From Paracoccus sp. (in: a-proteobacteria) (lineage in GTDB: Bacteria > Pseudomonadota > Alphaproteobacteria > Rhodobacterales > Rhodobacteraceae), in contig NZ_JAUNTW010000007.1 of NCBI RefSeq assembly GCF_030538495.1, positions 38,583-102,582 of the forward strand: a DNA stretch of 64,000 nucleotides, written 5' to 3'. The position numbers and the translations under genes are program-made. This document shows positions 9,663-20,405 of this stretch, in pieces. Each line of letters opens with the position of its first letter. Position 1 is the first letter of the stretch. A model generated the notes under the pieces. It was not told where the DNA came from. It made no database searches and worked only from the letters and a program-made list of their open reading frames with translations.

Positions 9663-10334
9663 ATGCGCCGCATCATCTTTCCTGCACTTTTCGGTATTCT
9701 GGGCTGTGTCTTTCTGGTCAGTCTGGGCCTGTGGCAGTTGGACCGCGCCGACCAAAAGCAGGCGCAACTGACCGAAATTCAGACCGGGATTGATGCCGCG
9801 CCGGTGCCTTTGCCCGCGCAGATTGATCCGTCGATGAAATATCTGCCGGTGCGCGTGACCGGCACCACGACGGGGGCGGAAATCGACGTGCTGTCGCATA
9901 TCCGCGAACAGGGTGCGGGGTATCAGGTGATTTCGCGTTTTGTCACCGATGACGGACGGGCGATTTTGCTGGATCGAGGCTTTGTGCCGCAACAGGCGCG
10001 GCGGCTGGAACGTCCGCCGGTGGCGTTGCAGGTGATTGGCAATCTGCATTGGCCGCAGGACGCCAATTCCTCAACCCCCGCGCCGAATCTGAATGAAAAC
10101 ATCTGGTTCGCGCGGGATGTTGATGCCATGGCGGCGCAGTTGGACACTTTGCCCGTGCTGGTCGTCGCGCGGCAGATTGCCGGCGACAATCAGGGCGCGC
10201 AGCCGATCCCGGTGTCCATCGACGGCATCCCGAACAACCACCTGTCCTATGCGATCCAGTGGTTCCTGTTTGCGATCACGCTGGCGGTGATGACAGTTGC
10301 GCTGATCTGGCGTATCAGACAGCAGAAATATTGA
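9663..10334 (+). CDS. SURF1-family oxidase assembly protein
   Basis: SURF1/Shy1 protein (223 aa) involved in heme A insertion and assembly of the aa3 oxidase. It has the expected two terminal transmembrane helices (about 3-22 and 200-218) around a periplasmic domain, with FLVSLGLWQLDRADQK at the start and GIPNNHLSYAIQWFLFA at the end. It follows the oxidase operon after a terminator and is 11 bp before thrC, so it is probably transcribed with thrC or by read-through. Confidence 0.93.
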   Translation: MRRIIFPALFGILGCVFLVSLGLWQLDRADQKQAQLTEIQTGIDAAPVPLPAQIDPSMKYLPVRVTGTTTGAEIDVLSHIREQGAGYQVISRFVTDDGRAILLDRGFVPQQARRLERPPVALQVIGNLHWPQDANSSTPAPNLNENIWFARDVDAMAAQLDTLPVLVVARQIAGDNQGAQPIPVSIDGIPNNHLSYAIQWFLFAITLAVMTVALIWRIRQQKY

Positions 10335-10345
10335 AGGATAGGCAG

Positions 10346-11722
10346 ATGCGTTACGTTTCGACGCGGGGACAGGCCCCGGTTCTGAATTTTGAACAGGCGA
10401 TGCTGTCGGGCTTGGCCCGCGACGGCGGGCTGTATCTGCCCGAAACGATCCCGGCGATTTCGGGGCTGAACGAACTCGACGGCCTGCCGTATGAAGACAT
10501 CGCCTTTCGCGTGATCCGCCCCTTTACCGGCGATTGTTTCAGCGATGATGAACTGCGCGGCGCGATTGACCGCGCCTATGCCCGCATTGCGCACAGCGCG
10601 CGGGCGCCGTTGGTGCAGTTGGCGCCGGGGCATCATTTGCTGGAACTGTTCCACGGCCCGACGCTGGCCTTCAAAGATTTCGCCATGCAACTGATCGCGC
10701 AACTATTTGAAATTGCGCTGAAACGGTCGGGGCAGCGGATCACGATTGTCGGCGCGACATCCGGCGATACCGGTTCCGCCGCGATCGAGGCGTTCCGCGG
10801 CATCGACAATGTGGACGTGTTTATCATGTATCCCCATGGCCGCGTGTCCGAGGTGCAGCGCCGCCAGATGACCACGCCCACGGCGGAAAACGTCCACGCT
10901 TTGGCCGTGACCGGGCATTTTGACGACTGTCAGGCGCGGCTCAAGGATCTGTTCAACGACCATGATTTCCGCGATCAGGTCGGGCTGGCGGGCGTGAACA
11001 GCATCAACTGGGCGCGGGTTGTGGCGCAGATCGTGTATTATTTCACCGCCGCCGCCAGCCTTGGGATGCGCCCGATTGATTTCACGGTGCCGACGGGCAA
11101 TTTCGGCGATATTTTCGCGGGCAGCATCGCGCGGGCCATGGGCCTGCCGATCCGCCGCCTGATTGTGGCGACGAACCAGAATGACATCCTGCACCGGGCC
11201 TTGACCACGGGCGAATATCGTACCGGCACGGTCGAACCGTCGATCAGCCCGTCGATGGATATTCAGGTCAGTTCCAACTTTGAACGCGCGCTGTATCTGG
11301 CCTATGGCGGGGATGCGGGCGCGATTGCGCAGCTGATGGATGAGCTGAAAATTGGCGGCTTTACCATCAGCCAGGGCGCGTTGCAGGCCTTGCGCGAACA
11401 ATACGCATCGGGCCGCGTGTCCGAAGATCAGACGATCGACACCATCCGCCAGATGCGGGCCGAGACCGGCGAAATCCTGTGTCCGCACAGCGCGGTCGGC
11501 GTCGCTGTGGCGCAGCAGCATATCGAAGCCGGGGTGCCGATGGTGACGCTGGCCACGGCCCATCCGGCGAAATTCCCCGATGCGGTCGAACGCGCCATCG
11601 GTCTTCGCCCGGCCCTGCCGCCGCATATGGCAAACCTGTTCGATCTGCCCGAACGGGTCACGCGGGTTGAAAATGACGTAGACGCGCTTAAATCCCTGAT
11701 CCTTGATCGGAGAACCGCGTGA
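10346..11722 (+). CDS. thrC: Threonine synthase
   Basis: PLP enzyme converting O-phosphohomoserine to threonine (458 aa). The PLP lysine lies in GPTLAFKDFAMQ (about residue 110), and GATSGDTGSAAIEA is the phosphate-binding loop. The start at 10346 follows AAGGATAGGCAG and gives the typical MRYVSTRG. Its stop overlaps the GTG start of the M16 peptidase (GTGA). Confidence 0.97.
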   Translation: MRYVSTRGQAPVLNFEQAMLSGLARDGGLYLPETIPAISGLNELDGLPYEDIAFRVIRPFTGDCFSDDELRGAIDRAYARIAHSARAPLVQLAPGHHLLELFHGPTLAFKDFAMQLIAQLFEIALKRSGQRITIVGATSGDTGSAAIEAFRGIDNVDVFIMYPHGRVSEVQRRQMTTPTAENVHALAVTGHFDDCQARLKDLFNDHDFRDQVGLAGVNSINWARVVAQIVYYFTAAASLGMRPIDFTVPTGNFGDIFAGSIARAMGLPIRRLIVATNQNDILHRALTTGEYRTGTVEPSISPSMDIQVSSNFERALYLAYGGDAGAIAQLMDELKIGGFTISQGALQALREQYASGRVSEDQTIDTIRQMRAETGEILCPHSAVGVAVAQQHIEAGVPMVTLATAHPAKFPDAVERAIGLRPALPPHMANLFDLPERVTRVENDVDALKSLILDRRTA

Positions 11723-12990
11723 CCCCAACAGACCCTAACATCACGACGCTGCCCAATGGGCTGCGCATCGTCACCCGCGCGATGCCGGGCCTGCATTCCG
11801 CATCCCTCGGGGTGTGGGTGAATGCGGGTGGGCGCAACGAACGCGCCGAACAAAACGGCATCGCGCATTTTCTGGAACATATGGCGTTCAAAGGCACCAC
11901 CCGCCGCAGCGCCCTGCAAATTGCCGAAACGATTGAAGATGTGGGCGGTTACATCAACGCCTATACCTCGCGCGATACGACGGCGTATTATGCGCGCGTG
12001 CTGGACAGCGATGTGGATCTGGCGTTCGACGTGATTTCCGACATCGTTCTGAACCCCGTCTTTGACCCGCGCGAGATCGAGGTTGAACGCGGCGTCATCC
12101 TGCAAGAAATCGGGCAATCGCTGGACACGCCGGACGATATTATCTTTGACTGGCTGCAAGAGGCCGCATACCCCGATCAGCCGATGGGCCGCACCATTTT
12201 GGGACCGGCGCATTGCGTCAGCCGGTTCGGGCGCGGCGATTTGTCGGGCTTTGTCGCGGAAAATTACGGCCCCGGTCAGTTGATCGTGGCGGCGGCGGGG
12301 GCGGTTGATCATGATCGCATCGTGAAACTGGCGGAAACTGCGTTCGGCCATCTGCGCCCGCTGACGCAGGCCGCGCGTGAAAACGCCCGCTGGCATGGGG
12401 CGGAGTCGCGCCATATCAAACCGCTGGAACAGGCGCATTTCGCCATGGCCTTGGAAGGTCCGGGCTATCTGGCCGATGATTTCTATGCCGCCCAGATTTT
12501 TTCGTCGGCTTTGGGCGGCGGCATGTCGTCGCGCCTGTTTCAGAAAATCCGCGAAGAACGCGGGCTGTGTTACACGATCTTTGCCCAGTCCGGGTTTCAC
12601 GACGATACCGGGATGCTGACCATCTATGCCGGGACGGGCGCGGATGATGTCTCGGATCTGGCGCATCTGACCGTGGATGAACTGAAACGCGCAGCCGATG
12701 ACATGACGCAGGCCGAAATCGACCGGGCCAAGGCGCAGCTTAAGGCCGGGATGCTGATGGGGCTGGAAAGCCCGTCAGGGCAGGCCGAACGCATGGCGCG
12801 CACGCTGTCCATCTGGGGCCGGGTGCCGGACGCGGCCGAGGTGGCCGAACGCATCGCCGCCGTCACCGTGGCCGATGTGCGCGATCATGCGCAGCAGATG
12901 CTGGCGCAGGCGCGGCCCGCTTTGGCGCTGTATGGTCCGGTTGACGCCGCCCCCACGCGCGACCGATTGGCGGAACGGCTGGCGGCCTGA
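11719..12990 (+). CDS. M16-family zinc peptidase (mitochondrial processing peptidase-like)
   Basis: Insulinase/MPP-beta-like protease (423 aa). The inverted zinc motif HFLEH lies at about residues 53-57, followed by MAFKGT, with the distal glutamate in EIEVERGVILQEI. This gene family typically follows thrC in Rhodobacterales. The GTG start overlaps the thrC stop and the stop overlaps the next ATG (TGATG), so the three genes form a coupled unit. Substrate unknown. Confidence 0.93.
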   Translation: MTPTDPNITTLPNGLRIVTRAMPGLHSASLGVWVNAGGRNERAEQNGIAHFLEHMAFKGTTRRSALQIAETIEDVGGYINAYTSRDTTAYYARVLDSDVDLAFDVISDIVLNPVFDPREIEVERGVILQEIGQSLDTPDDIIFDWLQEAAYPDQPMGRTILGPAHCVSRFGRGDLSGFVAENYGPGQLIVAAAGAVDHDRIVKLAETAFGHLRPLTQAARENARWHGAESRHIKPLEQAHFAMALEGPGYLADDFYAAQIFSSALGGGMSSRLFQKIREERGLCYTIFAQSGFHDDTGMLTIYAGTGADDVSDLAHLTVDELKRAADDMTQAEIDRAKAQLKAGMLMGLESPSGQAERMARTLSIWGRVPDAAEVAERIAAVTVADVRDHAQQMLAQARPALALYGPVDAAPTRDRLAERLAA

Positions 12991-13568
12991 TGTTCTGGCG
13001 GCGTCCGTTTCAGTTGCAGGCAGAGCGGCTGATCCTGCGCCTGCCGCAGCATGGCGACTTTCACGCTTGGGCCAATTTGCGCCGGGAAAGCCGCGATTTC
13101 CTGACGCCGTGGGAACCCGTCTGGTCGCCCGACCACCTGTCGCGGCGGAACTTCACCAACCGCGTGGTGTGGGCCGCGCGCGCCTGTCGCGCCGGAACCG
13201 GGCTGCCGCTGTTCATCATCCGCCGGGATGGGGTGCTGCTGGGCGCGATCACGCTGGACAATATCCGGCGCGGGCCGGCGCAATCGGCAACGATGGGATA
13301 CTGGATTGGCCAAGCCCATGCGCGCAACGGCTATATGCGTGAATCCATTGGGGTTTTGGTGCATCACGCCTTTACCACGCTGGACCTGTCGCGGATTGAA
13401 TCGGCCTGTCTGGCGGAAAATATCCCATCCCGCGGCGTGTTGGAAAAATCCGGTTTCAAATACGAAGGCGTCGCGCAAAGTTACCTGCAAATCGCCGGAC
13501 GCTGGCGCAATCATGTGCTCTATGCCAATCTGCGCAGCGACCGGCGCGGCCGAACCGAGGTGCGATAG
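12990..13568 (+). CDS. GNAT-family N-acetyltransferase (RimJ/RimL type)
   Basis: Acetyl-CoA-dependent acetyltransferase (192 aa). It has the RimJ/RimL pattern: LQAERLILRLP at the start, GYWIGQAHARNGYMRES for the acetyl-CoA region, and SRIESACLAENIPSRGVLEKSGFKYEG near the end. Coupled to the M16 peptidase by a one-base overlap. Many relatives are annotated as ribosomal-protein alanine acetyltransferases, but the substrate cannot be read from the sequence. Confidence 0.88.
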   Translation: MFWRRPFQLQAERLILRLPQHGDFHAWANLRRESRDFLTPWEPVWSPDHLSRRNFTNRVVWAARACRAGTGLPLFIIRRDGVLLGAITLDNIRRGPAQSATMGYWIGQAHARNGYMRESIGVLVHHAFTTLDLSRIESACLAENIPSRGVLEKSGFKYEGVAQSYLQIAGRWRNHVLYANLRSDRRGRTEVR

Positions 13569-14960
13569 ATGTTGACCCCCGCAGATCAGGCACTGGCCGC
13601 GCGACTGCCTGCGGGGGTGCTGCGCGATGTGGCGCCGGGCTATCTGGACGAACCGCGCGGGCGGTTTCAGGGGCAGGCGGGGTTGGTCGCGGCCCCGCGC
13701 GACGTGCAGGAAGCGGCGGCGGTGATCCGCGCCTGTGCCGAGGCGCGTGTGCCGGTCGTGCCGCGTGGCGGCGGCACCGGGTTGGTCGGCGGGCAGGTCA
13801 TGCCCGACGGTCCCGCGCCGCTGATCCTGTCGCTGGAGCGCATGGCCCAAATCCGCGCGGTTTACCCCGATGAATCGGTGATGATCACTGACGCAGGGGT
13901 GACGCTGCAATCGGCGCGGGATGCCGCGGCGGGGGTGGGGCGGCAATTCCCGCTATCGCTGGCGTCCCAAGGCAGCGCGCAGATTGGCGGCGTTTTGTCC
14001 ACCAATGCGGGCGGCGTCAACGTGCTGCGATACGGAAATGCGCGCGCGTTATGTTTGGGTATTCAGGCGGTTATGCCGAATGGCGACATTCTGAACGACC
14101 TGAAACGCCTGCGCAAAGACAATACCGGCTACGACCTGCGCGACCTGCTGATCGGGGCCGAAGGAACGCTGGGCATCATCACCGCTGCCTCGCTGGTGCT
14201 GGCCCCGATCCCCGCCGAAAGCGGCGTTGCGATGCTGGTGGTGAACAGCCCCGGCGATGCTTTGGCGCTGTTGTCGCTGGCGCAGACGCGGATGGCGGGA
14301 TGCGTGACGGCGTTTGAATTAATCGCGGGGCAGGGGCTGCGGTTTCTGACCGAAGCCTTCCCCGATATGCGTCAACCCTTTGATTCCGCGCCGGAATGGG
14401 CGGTTCTGATGCAGGTGGACCTGCCCGCCGGTCTGCCCGCCGATGCGGCACTGGAACATCTGTTCATCGCGGCCAGCGAAGCGGGGCTGGTGACCGACGG
14501 CGTGATCGCGCAATCGGGCCAGCAGGCGGCGGATTTATGGGCGTTGCGCGAACATATCCCGCTGGCCAACCGCCATATCGGCGCGATTGCCAGCCACGAC
14601 ATCAGCCTGCCATTAACCGAAATCGCACGGTTTATTGACGATGCGGGCGCGATGCTGGGGGGCCAAGATGTGCGGATTAACTGTTTTGGCCATCTGGGCG
14701 ACGGCAATTTGCACTACAACCTGTTCCCCGCGCCGGGGCGGCATCGCGATGATTACGACGCGATCCGCCGTGACCTGTCGCGCCAGATTCACGAATTGGT
14801 CGTCGCGCGCGGCGGGTCATTTTCAGCGGAACACGGCATTGGACGGCTGAAGGTCGCCGATCTGGCCCGATGGGGCGACCCGGTGCGGTTAACCACGATG
14901 CGCGCGATCAAAGCGGCGCTTGATCCGGCCGGGATCATGAATCCCGGCGCGGTGCTTTAA
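13569..14960 (+). CDS. FAD-linked oxidoreductase (2-hydroxy-acid dehydrogenase type)
   Basis: VAO/PCMH flavoprotein (463 aa). The FAD-binding half shows [13 protein letters not shown] and the segment [13 protein letters not shown]; the C-terminal FAD-oxidase domain carries [14 protein letters not shown] and AEHGIGRLK. This layout matches D-2-hydroxyglutarate and D-lactate dehydrogenases. It begins immediately after the GNAT gene and ends in a 4-bp convergent overlap with apt. The exact substrate is not determined. Confidence 0.88.
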   Translation: MLTPADQALAARLPAGVLRDVAPGYLDEPRGRFQGQAGLVAAPRDVQEAAAVIRACAEARVPVVPRGGGTGLVGGQVMPDGPAPLILSLERMAQIRAVYPDESVMITDAGVTLQSARDAAAGVGRQFPLSLASQGSAQIGGVLSTNAGGVNVLRYGNARALCLGIQAVMPNGDILNDLKRLRKDNTGYDLRDLLIGAEGTLGIITAASLVLAPIPAESGVAMLVVNSPGDALALLSLAQTRMAGCVTAFELIAGQGLRFLTEAFPDMRQPFDSAPEWAVLMQVDLPAGLPADAALEHLFIAASEAGLVTDGVIAQSGQQAADLWALREHIPLANRHIGAIASHDISLPLTEIARFIDDAGAMLGGQDVRINCFGHLGDGNLHYNLFPAPGRHRDDYDAIRRDLSRQIHELVVARGGSFSAEHGIGRLKVADLARWGDPVRLTTMRAIKAALDPAGIMNPGAVL

Positions 14961-15490
14961 TGCCCGTCAAACACGGTTAACGCGTGGACGGGCATTCCCA
15001 TGCCTTCCAACAGCGCGCGCCCGCCCAGTTCCGGCAGGTCGATGACAAAGGCGCAGCCGATCACATCCGCGCCCAGCCGTTGGCACAGCTGAATCCCCGC
15101 CTGCGCGGTGCCGCCGGTGGCCAGCAGATCATCGACGATCAGCACGCGTTCGCCCGGTTTGATGGCGTCGTCGTGGATCTCCATGATCGCCTCGCCATAT
15201 TCCAGGGTATAGGCTTGGGAAATGACCGCGCCGGGCAGCTTGCCCTTTTTGCGGATGGGGACAAAGCCGGTGGACAGCTGATGCGCAACCGCCCCGCCCA
15301 AGATAAAGCCGCGCGCCTCAAGCCCCACAACTTTATCAATCTTTTCACCGGCATAGGCGTGCAGCAACTGATCCACGGCCATGCGAAACCCGCGCGCATC
15401 GGCGAACAAGGTTGTCACGTCGCGGAAAATAATGCCTTCTTTCGGGAAATCGTGGATGCTGCGGATGTAATCTTTGACGCTGCGGCTCAT
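14957..15490 (-). CDS. apt: Adenine phosphoribosyltransferase
   Basis: Purine salvage enzyme making AMP from adenine and PRPP (177 aa). The PRPP-binding loop [14 protein letters not shown] is intact, and the N-terminus has [14 protein letters not shown]. The start at 15490 overlaps the stop of the upstream flavin reductase (ATGA), suggesting a two-gene operon. A longer upstream start was rejected because it would run into that gene. Confidence 0.96.
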   Translation of the reverse strand: MSRSVKDYIRSIHDFPKEGIIFRDVTTLFADARGFRMAVDQLLHAYAGEKIDKVVGLEARGFILGGAVAHQLSTGFVPIRKKGKLPGAVISQAYTLEYGEAIMEIHDDAIKPGERVLIVDDLLATGGTAQAGIQLCQRLGADVIGCAFVIDLPELGGRALLEGMGMPVHALTVFDGH

Positions 15491-16086
15491 GGGCGTTCCA
15501 GTTCGAATAATTCGGTGACGGCGGCATAATCCAGATAACCCGCGCGCGAAACCCATCCCCCCGCGTTTCGCAGATCAAACCGCCCGTTGACGATGCAATC
15601 ATCGCGCAGATGAACGCCGGTGACGACGCCGAACACCGCGAAATTCGCGGCCCCCGCCAGCGGCACAACCTGCGTCATGCGACATTCCAGCGACGCGGCG
15701 GCATCCGCCACGCGCAGGCAGTCGATGGTGGAACAGGGTTCGGACGGGACGCCCACCGCATCAAATTCGCTGACCCCACCGGGCAGCGCGGCGGATGTGG
15801 CGTTGATCCGTTCGGCATCCGCGCCGGTGCCGATATTGACGCAAAACACCCCGCTTTCAATGACTTGGGCCACGGTGTCCTTGGTGCCGGTGCGGTCGCC
15901 CTTGGCACTGGTGGACGCAAACATCACCTGCGGCGGGACATAGGCGACGGCGTTAAAAAACGAATAGGGCGCCAGATTATCGCCCATCCGCCCGCGCGTC
16001 GAAATCCACCCGATCGGGCGCGGAGCGATGATGGCGTTGAACGGATTATGCGGCAGGCCGTGGCCAGATTCGGGGCGATAGAACAT
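15487..16086 (-). CDS. Flavin reductase (DIM6/NTAB) family protein
   Basis: FMN-binding split-barrel protein (199 aa) starting [24 protein letters not shown], with [11 protein letters not shown] and [20 protein letters not shown] typical of the family. The start at 16086 has a perfect AGGAGG nine bases upstream; an apparent much longer frame is non-coding. Translationally coupled to apt. It probably supplies reduced flavin or acts on an unknown substrate. Its strong Shine-Dalgarno makes it a possible target of the CCUCCUCCC RNAs (inference). Confidence 0.88.
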   Translation of the reverse strand: MFYRPESGHGLPHNPFNAIIAPRPIGWISTRGRMGDNLAPYSFFNAVAYVPPQVMFASTSAKGDRTGTKDTVAQVIESGVFCVNIGTGADAERINATSAALPGGVSEFDAVGVPSEPCSTIDCLRVADAAASLECRMTQVVPLAGAANFAVFGVVTGVHLRDDCIVNGRFDLRNAGGWVSRAGYLDYAAVTELFELERP

Positions 16087-16193
16087 GGTGCCTCCTGTCG
16101 GTTTGGGCGCAAATTGCCACCGAATTGGCCGCTCTGCAATATTTCGCGTGGCGGTGTCGCGTGGTATGCGGGCGCAGCAATTCGGAAAACGCC

Positions 16194-16790
16194 ATGTATG
16201 ACATCTGCACCGAAACCCCCAGCGATGAAGCCGAGGTCGAAGCCCTCTATGACCTGTGTTTCGCGCCGGGGCGAACGGCGCTGTCGTCTTATCGCCTGCG
16301 CGAAGGGGTGCCTCGGGTCCGCGATTTGTGCCTGTTGCTGCGCGGCGGCGGTGTGCTGTTGGCGGCGATCCGGTTCTGGCCGGTGCGCGTGGGCGGGGTG
16401 CCGGCGCTGCTGTTAGGACCAATCGCCGTTCACCCGACCGCGCAGGGCGAAGGTCTGGGCGCGCTGTTGATGCGCGAAAGCCTGTCGCGCGCTCAGGCGC
16501 AGGGCTGGCCAAGGGTGCTGCTGGTCGGCGATGCGCCCTATTACGCGCGGTTTGGGTTCGCCCGGCTGAACGGGGTCGATATGCCGCCGCCGACCAACCC
16601 GGATCGGGTGTTGGGGCTGGAACTAAGCCCCGATGCGTGGGTTGGTGTGTCAGGCCCGGTGACGCGCGAAACATCGCCCGATGTGCTGGCCGGGCTGTCC
16701 GAAATCGCAACGCTGCCCCCCGCGCCCTGTGCGCCGATGACCCCAAAGGCCACCGATGACCCCGCAAATGGTTCTGCCCCCGATCAATGA
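16194..16790 (+). CDS. GNAT-family N-acetyltransferase
   Basis: 198-aa acetyltransferase, YhbS-like. The acetyl-CoA motif region is LLLGPIAVHPTAQGEGLGALLMRESL, followed by LVGDAPYYARFGFARL. The start MYDICTETPSDEAEVEALYD at 16194 is chosen over an upstream start at 16125 because it begins the domain. The last 35 bases overlap the EcsC-like gene in another frame. Confidence 0.88.
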   Translation: MYDICTETPSDEAEVEALYDLCFAPGRTALSSYRLREGVPRVRDLCLLLRGGGVLLAAIRFWPVRVGGVPALLLGPIAVHPTAQGEGLGALLMRESLSRAQAQGWPRVLLVGDAPYYARFGFARLNGVDMPPPTNPDRVLGLELSPDAWVGVSGPVTRETSPDVLAGLSEIATLPPAPCAPMTPKATDDPANGSAPDQ

Positions 16791-17535
16791 CCCGCTGATC
16801 CACGCGCAGGTGGACCGGCTGGCCCGCCGCTATCTGGATGCGGGCGGGTTGGGGATGCACATTCTGTCGATCATCGGTGACCGCGCCGACCGGCTGATCG
16901 ACCGCCTGCCGGTATCCGTGCGCGATCAGATGGACGGCGTCACGCGCGCCGCCCTGAACCGCGCGTTCGACGCCGCCAGCGGGTCGCGCCGGATAATCCG
17001 AGACCGGGGCGACTGGTTCAACCGGCTGGCCTCGACCGTCAGCGGTGCGGCGGGCGGTATGGCGGGGTTCGGCGGCGCGCTGATTGAATTGCCGTTTACG
17101 GTCACGCTGCTCTTGCGGGCGATGCTGGACATCGCCGCCGAACACGGGCTGGACCCCGACAGCGAGCCCGTGCGGATGGAATGCCTGCGCATCTTCGCCG
17201 CCGCCGGTCCGCTGGATGATGACGACAACGCCGATCTGGGCCTGTTGGCGGCGCGGCTGTCGGTGACGGGGCAGACGGTGCAGGGGCTGATCACCCGCGT
17301 CGCGCCGCGCTTGTCGGTGTCGCTGGGTCAGAAACTGGCGGCGCAATCCGCGCCGGTCTTTGGCGCGGTTGTGGGCGCGACGATCAACTTCACCTTTGCG
17401 CGGTTTTATCAGGAGCTGGCGCGCGTCCATTTCGGCCTGATGCGCCTGTCCAATGAAACCGGCCTGCCGCATGAGGCCCTGACCGAAGCCCTGCACCTGT
17501 CCATCACCCGCCAAAAACCGCAAACGCGGCGTTAA
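16756..17535 (+). CDS. EcsC-family protein
   Basis: 259-aa protein of the EcsC family, named after the third gene of the Bacillus ecs ABC-transporter operon; biochemical role unknown. The conserved hydrophobic core lies at about 85-125 (GGMAGFGGALIELPFTVTLLLRA) and again at about 195-220 (APVFGAVVGATINFTF). It starts inside the 3' end of the GNAT gene, so the two are probably co-translated. Confidence 0.8.
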   Translation: MTPQMVLPPINDPLIHAQVDRLARRYLDAGGLGMHILSIIGDRADRLIDRLPVSVRDQMDGVTRAALNRAFDAASGSRRIIRDRGDWFNRLASTVSGAAGGMAGFGGALIELPFTVTLLLRAMLDIAAEHGLDPDSEPVRMECLRIFAAAGPLDDDDNADLGLLAARLSVTGQTVQGLITRVAPRLSVSLGQKLAAQSAPVFGAVVGATINFTFARFYQELARVHFGLMRLSNETGLPHEALTEALHLSITRQKPQTRR

Positions 17536-17537
17536 TA

Positions 17538-17661
17538 TCTCTGTGCTGAAATATCCCGGGGTGAGACGGATCAGGGAAAGGTCCAGTGGACCTTTGCCCC
17601 GTCGAACGCACGCCCCTGTGGGGCGGGCTAGGGGGCTGGCCCCCGCCTGCCGCGGGACGCA
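17538..17661. repeat. Dispersed intergenic palindromic element, copy A
   Basis: Contains the core TGTGCTGAAATATCCCGGGG (17542-17561), then the perfect palindrome AAAGGTCCA-G-TGGACCTTT and the short hairpins GCCCCTGTGGGGC and GGGGCTGGCCCC. The core recurs on the minus strand at 31206-31231 and in diverged form at 61965-61989. It resembles short repetitive elements often found behind genes in this family. Confidence 0.55.
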
Positions 17662-17666
17662 AAAAA

Positions 17667-17686
17667 GGGGGCCGCAGCCCCCTTTT
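17667..17686. terminator. Terminator between EcsC-like gene and pdhC
   Basis: Stem GGGGGC / GCCCCC with a CGCA loop, flanked by A6 on one side and T4 on the other. It can work in both directions for the two converging genes. Confidence 0.75.
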
Positions 17687-17689
17687 GAT

Positions 17690-18994
17690 TTACGCCAGCA
17701 TCCCCATCGGGTTTTCCAGATGTTCGACAATCGCCTGCAACAACTGCGCGCCTAATGCGCCGTCGATGACGCGGTGATCGACCGACAGGGTCATCGACAT
17801 GACGTTGCGGATCACGACCTGATCGCCTTCGACCACGGGGGTTTTGATGCCCGCGCCCACGGCCAGAATCGCGCCATGCGGCGGGTTGATCACGGCGTCA
17901 AAGTTTTCGATCCCGAACATCCCCAGATTCGAAATCGCAAAGCTGCCGCCCTGATATTCCTGCGGGGCCAGCTTTTTCGATTTGGCGCGGTTGGCCAGAT
18001 CCTTCATTTCCGCCGACAGGGCCGACAGGGTTTTTTGCTGCGCGTCACGCAGAACCGGCGTGAACAGCCCACCTTCGACCGCGACCGCAACCGCCACATC
18101 GGACGGTTTCAGTTTGACAATCCGGTCCCCGGCCCAGATCGCGTTTGCGTCCGGCACCTGCTGCAAAGCCAAGGCGCAGGCTTTGATGATAAAGTCGTTG
18201 ACCGACAATTTCACCCCGCGCCCTTCCAGCTGTTTGTTCAGCGTGGCGCGGAACTCCATCAGCGCGTCCAGTTTGGCGGACCGGCGCAGATAGAAATGCG
18301 GGATCGTCTGTTTCGCCTCGCCCAGACGGGCGGCAATGGTGCGGCGCATCCCGTCCAAGGTCACTTCTTCGTAGTCGCGGCCGTCATACATTTTCAGGAT
18401 GGTTTCCGCGCTTGCCGCTTTCGGCGCAGGGGCCGCAGCAGCGGGGGCCGGGGCGGCGGCGGGTGCCGATTTCGCCGGTGCCGCGCCGGGCTTGGCGTTT
18501 TCCACATCGGCTTTGACGATGCGCCCATGCGGACCCGAGCCGGTGATCTGCGTCAAATCCAGCCCCTTATCCGCCGCGATCCGACGGGCCAGAGGCGACG
18601 CAAAAACCCGTTCGCCATCCTTACGCGGGGCGGGCGCATCTTTGGGTTTGTCCTGCGCTTTGGGTGCTTCGGCTTCGGCTTCGGCTTTCGCCTCGGCGGG
18701 CGGGTCTTTCGCCGCAGGCGCGTTGCTGGTTTTGATGTCGTCCGCCGATTCGCCATCTTCGATCAGAACCGCAATCGGCGTGTTAACCTTAACGCCCTGC
18801 GTTCCCTCGGCGATCAGGATTTTGCCGACGGTGCCTTCGTCCACGGCCTCGAATTCCATGGTCGCTTTGTCGGTTTCAATCTCGGCCAGAATATCGCCGG
18901 ATTTGACGGTATCGCCTTCGTTGACCAGCCATTTGGCCAGCGTCCCTTCCTCCATCGTGGGGGACAGGGCGGGCATCAGGATTTCGGTTGCCAT
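17690..18994 (-). CDS. pdhC: Pyruvate dehydrogenase E2, dihydrolipoamide acetyltransferase
   Basis: Core acetyltransferase of the pyruvate dehydrogenase complex (434 aa). It has one N-terminal lipoyl domain with the lipoylated lysine in [12 protein letters not shown], an Ala/Pro/Lys-rich linker, a peripheral subunit-binding domain ([20 protein letters not shown]), and the catalytic domain ending with the [14 protein letters not shown] active site (catalytic His). Last gene of pdhA-pdhB-pdhC, 12 bp after pdhB. Confidence 0.97.
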   Translation of the reverse strand: MATEILMPALSPTMEEGTLAKWLVNEGDTVKSGDILAEIETDKATMEFEAVDEGTVGKILIAEGTQGVKVNTPIAVLIEDGESADDIKTSNAPAAKDPPAEAKAEAEAEAPKAQDKPKDAPAPRKDGERVFASPLARRIAADKGLDLTQITGSGPHGRIVKADVENAKPGAAPAKSAPAAAPAPAAAAPAPKAASAETILKMYDGRDYEEVTLDGMRRTIAARLGEAKQTIPHFYLRRSAKLDALMEFRATLNKQLEGRGVKLSVNDFIIKACALALQQVPDANAIWAGDRIVKLKPSDVAVAVAVEGGLFTPVLRDAQQKTLSALSAEMKDLANRAKSKKLAPQEYQGGSFAISNLGMFGIENFDAVINPPHGAILAVGAGIKTPVVEGDQVVIRNVMSMTLSVDHRVIDGALGAQLLQAIVEHLENPMGMLA

Positions 18995-19006
18995 GATCGT
19001 TCCCCC

Positions 19007-20389
19007 TTACCGATAGGTGACTTTTTTGACCGCCGCCACGACCTCATCAGCCGTAATCAGCGCCAGTTTTTCAAGGTTGGCCGCATAGGGCATGGGCACG
19101 TCCTTGCCGGTGCAGTTGATGACCGGGGCATCAAGGTAATCGAAGGCGTTTTCCATGATATAGGCCGACAGGTGGTTGCCGATGCTGGCCACCGGGAAGC
19201 CTTCTTCCACGGTCACGCAGCGATTGGTTTTCATCACCGAGGCGATCACCGTGTCATAGTCGATCGGACGCAGGGTGCGCAGGTCGATCACCTCGGCGTC
19301 GATGCCATCCTCGGCCAGCTTGTCGGCAGCGGCCAGCGCATGGGCCATGCCGATGCCAAAGCTGACGATGGTCACGTCGCTGCCCTTGCGGGCGACGCGG
19401 GCCTTGCCGAACGGGATGGTAAAGTCGGGCAGGTCCGGCACCTCGAAGCTGCGGCCATACAGGATCTCGTTTTCAAGGAAGATCACCGGATTCGGGTCGC
19501 GGATCGCGGTTTTCAGCAGACCCTTGGCGTCGGCGGCGGAATAGGGCTGCACGACCTTCAGACCGGGAACCTGCGCATACCAGGCGGCGTAATCCTGGCT
19601 GTGCTGCGCCGCCACGCGGGCCGCTGCGCCGTTCGGGCCGCGGAACACGATGGGGCAGCCCATCTGACCGCCCGACATATACAGCGTTTTCGCGGCCGAG
19701 TTGATGATGTGGTCCATCGCCTGCATGGCGAAGTTGAAGGTCATGAATTCCACGATGGGCCGCAGACCGGCCAGCGCGGCACCCGTGCCGATACCGGCAA
19801 AGCCGATTTCGCTGATCGGGGTATCGACCACGCGGCGCGGGCCGAACTTGTCCAGCAGACCTTGGGAAATCTTGTAGGCGCCCTGATATTCGCCAACTTC
19901 CTCACCCATCAGGAACACGGTGTCGTCGCGTTCCATTTCTTCGGCCATGGCCTCGCGCAGGGCTTCGCGGACGGTCATGGTCTTCATCGGCGTGCCTTCG
20001 GGCCAGTCGGGGCTGTCGTCGGGCTGCGGGGTTTTCACCTGCTCGACCGCCGAAGCCGCAGGCTGATCGTCGGCCTTTTTTTCCTCGTCCGAGGATTTGG
20101 CCTGCGCGGGTGCGCTGGCGCGGGGGGCGGCGTCTTCCACCGACTCGCCTTCTTCGACCATGACGGCGATGGGGGTATTCACGGCCACGCCTTGCGACCC
20201 TTCGGCCACAAGGATCTTGCCCAGAATACCTTCATCGACCGCCTCGAATTCCATCGTGGCCTTGTCGGTTTCGATTTCGGCGATGATGTCGCCGGCCTTG
20301 ATCGTGTCGCCCTCTTTCTTCAGCCATTTGGCCAGCGTGCCTTCCTCCATGGTCGGCGACAGGGCGGGCATCAGGATTTCGGTTGCCAT
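19007..20389 (-). CDS. pdhB: Pyruvate dehydrogenase E1 component, beta subunit, with lipoyl domain
   Basis: E1 beta subunit (460 aa) carrying its own N-terminal lipoyl domain (residues 1-80, [12 protein letters not shown]), a fusion common in alphaproteobacteria. A Ser/Ala/Pro-rich linker is followed by the transketolase-type domain ([18 protein letters not shown], then [17 protein letters not shown]). The start at 20389 gives [17 protein letters not shown], nearly identical to the E2 start; the two lipoyl domains are clear paralogues. It lies 16 bp after pdhA. Confidence 0.97.
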   Translation of the reverse strand: MATEILMPALSPTMEEGTLAKWLKKEGDTIKAGDIIAEIETDKATMEFEAVDEGILGKILVAEGSQGVAVNTPIAVMVEEGESVEDAAPRASAPAQAKSSDEEKKADDQPAASAVEQVKTPQPDDSPDWPEGTPMKTMTVREALREAMAEEMERDDTVFLMGEEVGEYQGAYKISQGLLDKFGPRRVVDTPISEIGFAGIGTGAALAGLRPIVEFMTFNFAMQAMDHIINSAAKTLYMSGGQMGCPIVFRGPNGAAARVAAQHSQDYAAWYAQVPGLKVVQPYSAADAKGLLKTAIRDPNPVIFLENEILYGRSFEVPDLPDFTIPFGKARVARKGSDVTIVSFGIGMAHALAAADKLAEDGIDAEVIDLRTLRPIDYDTVIASVMKTNRCVTVEEGFPVASIGNHLSAYIMENAFDYLDAPVINCTGKDVPMPYAANLEKLALITADEVVAAVKKVTYR

Positions 20390-20405
20390 GTGTTCAGCCC
20401 TCCCC

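Noticed and set aside
15487..17730. 747-codon minus frame spanning the flavin reductase and the GNAT/EcsC region
   Set aside because: Only the last 199 codons have family motifs and a good ribosome-binding site at 16086. The upstream part is antisense of two clear genes.
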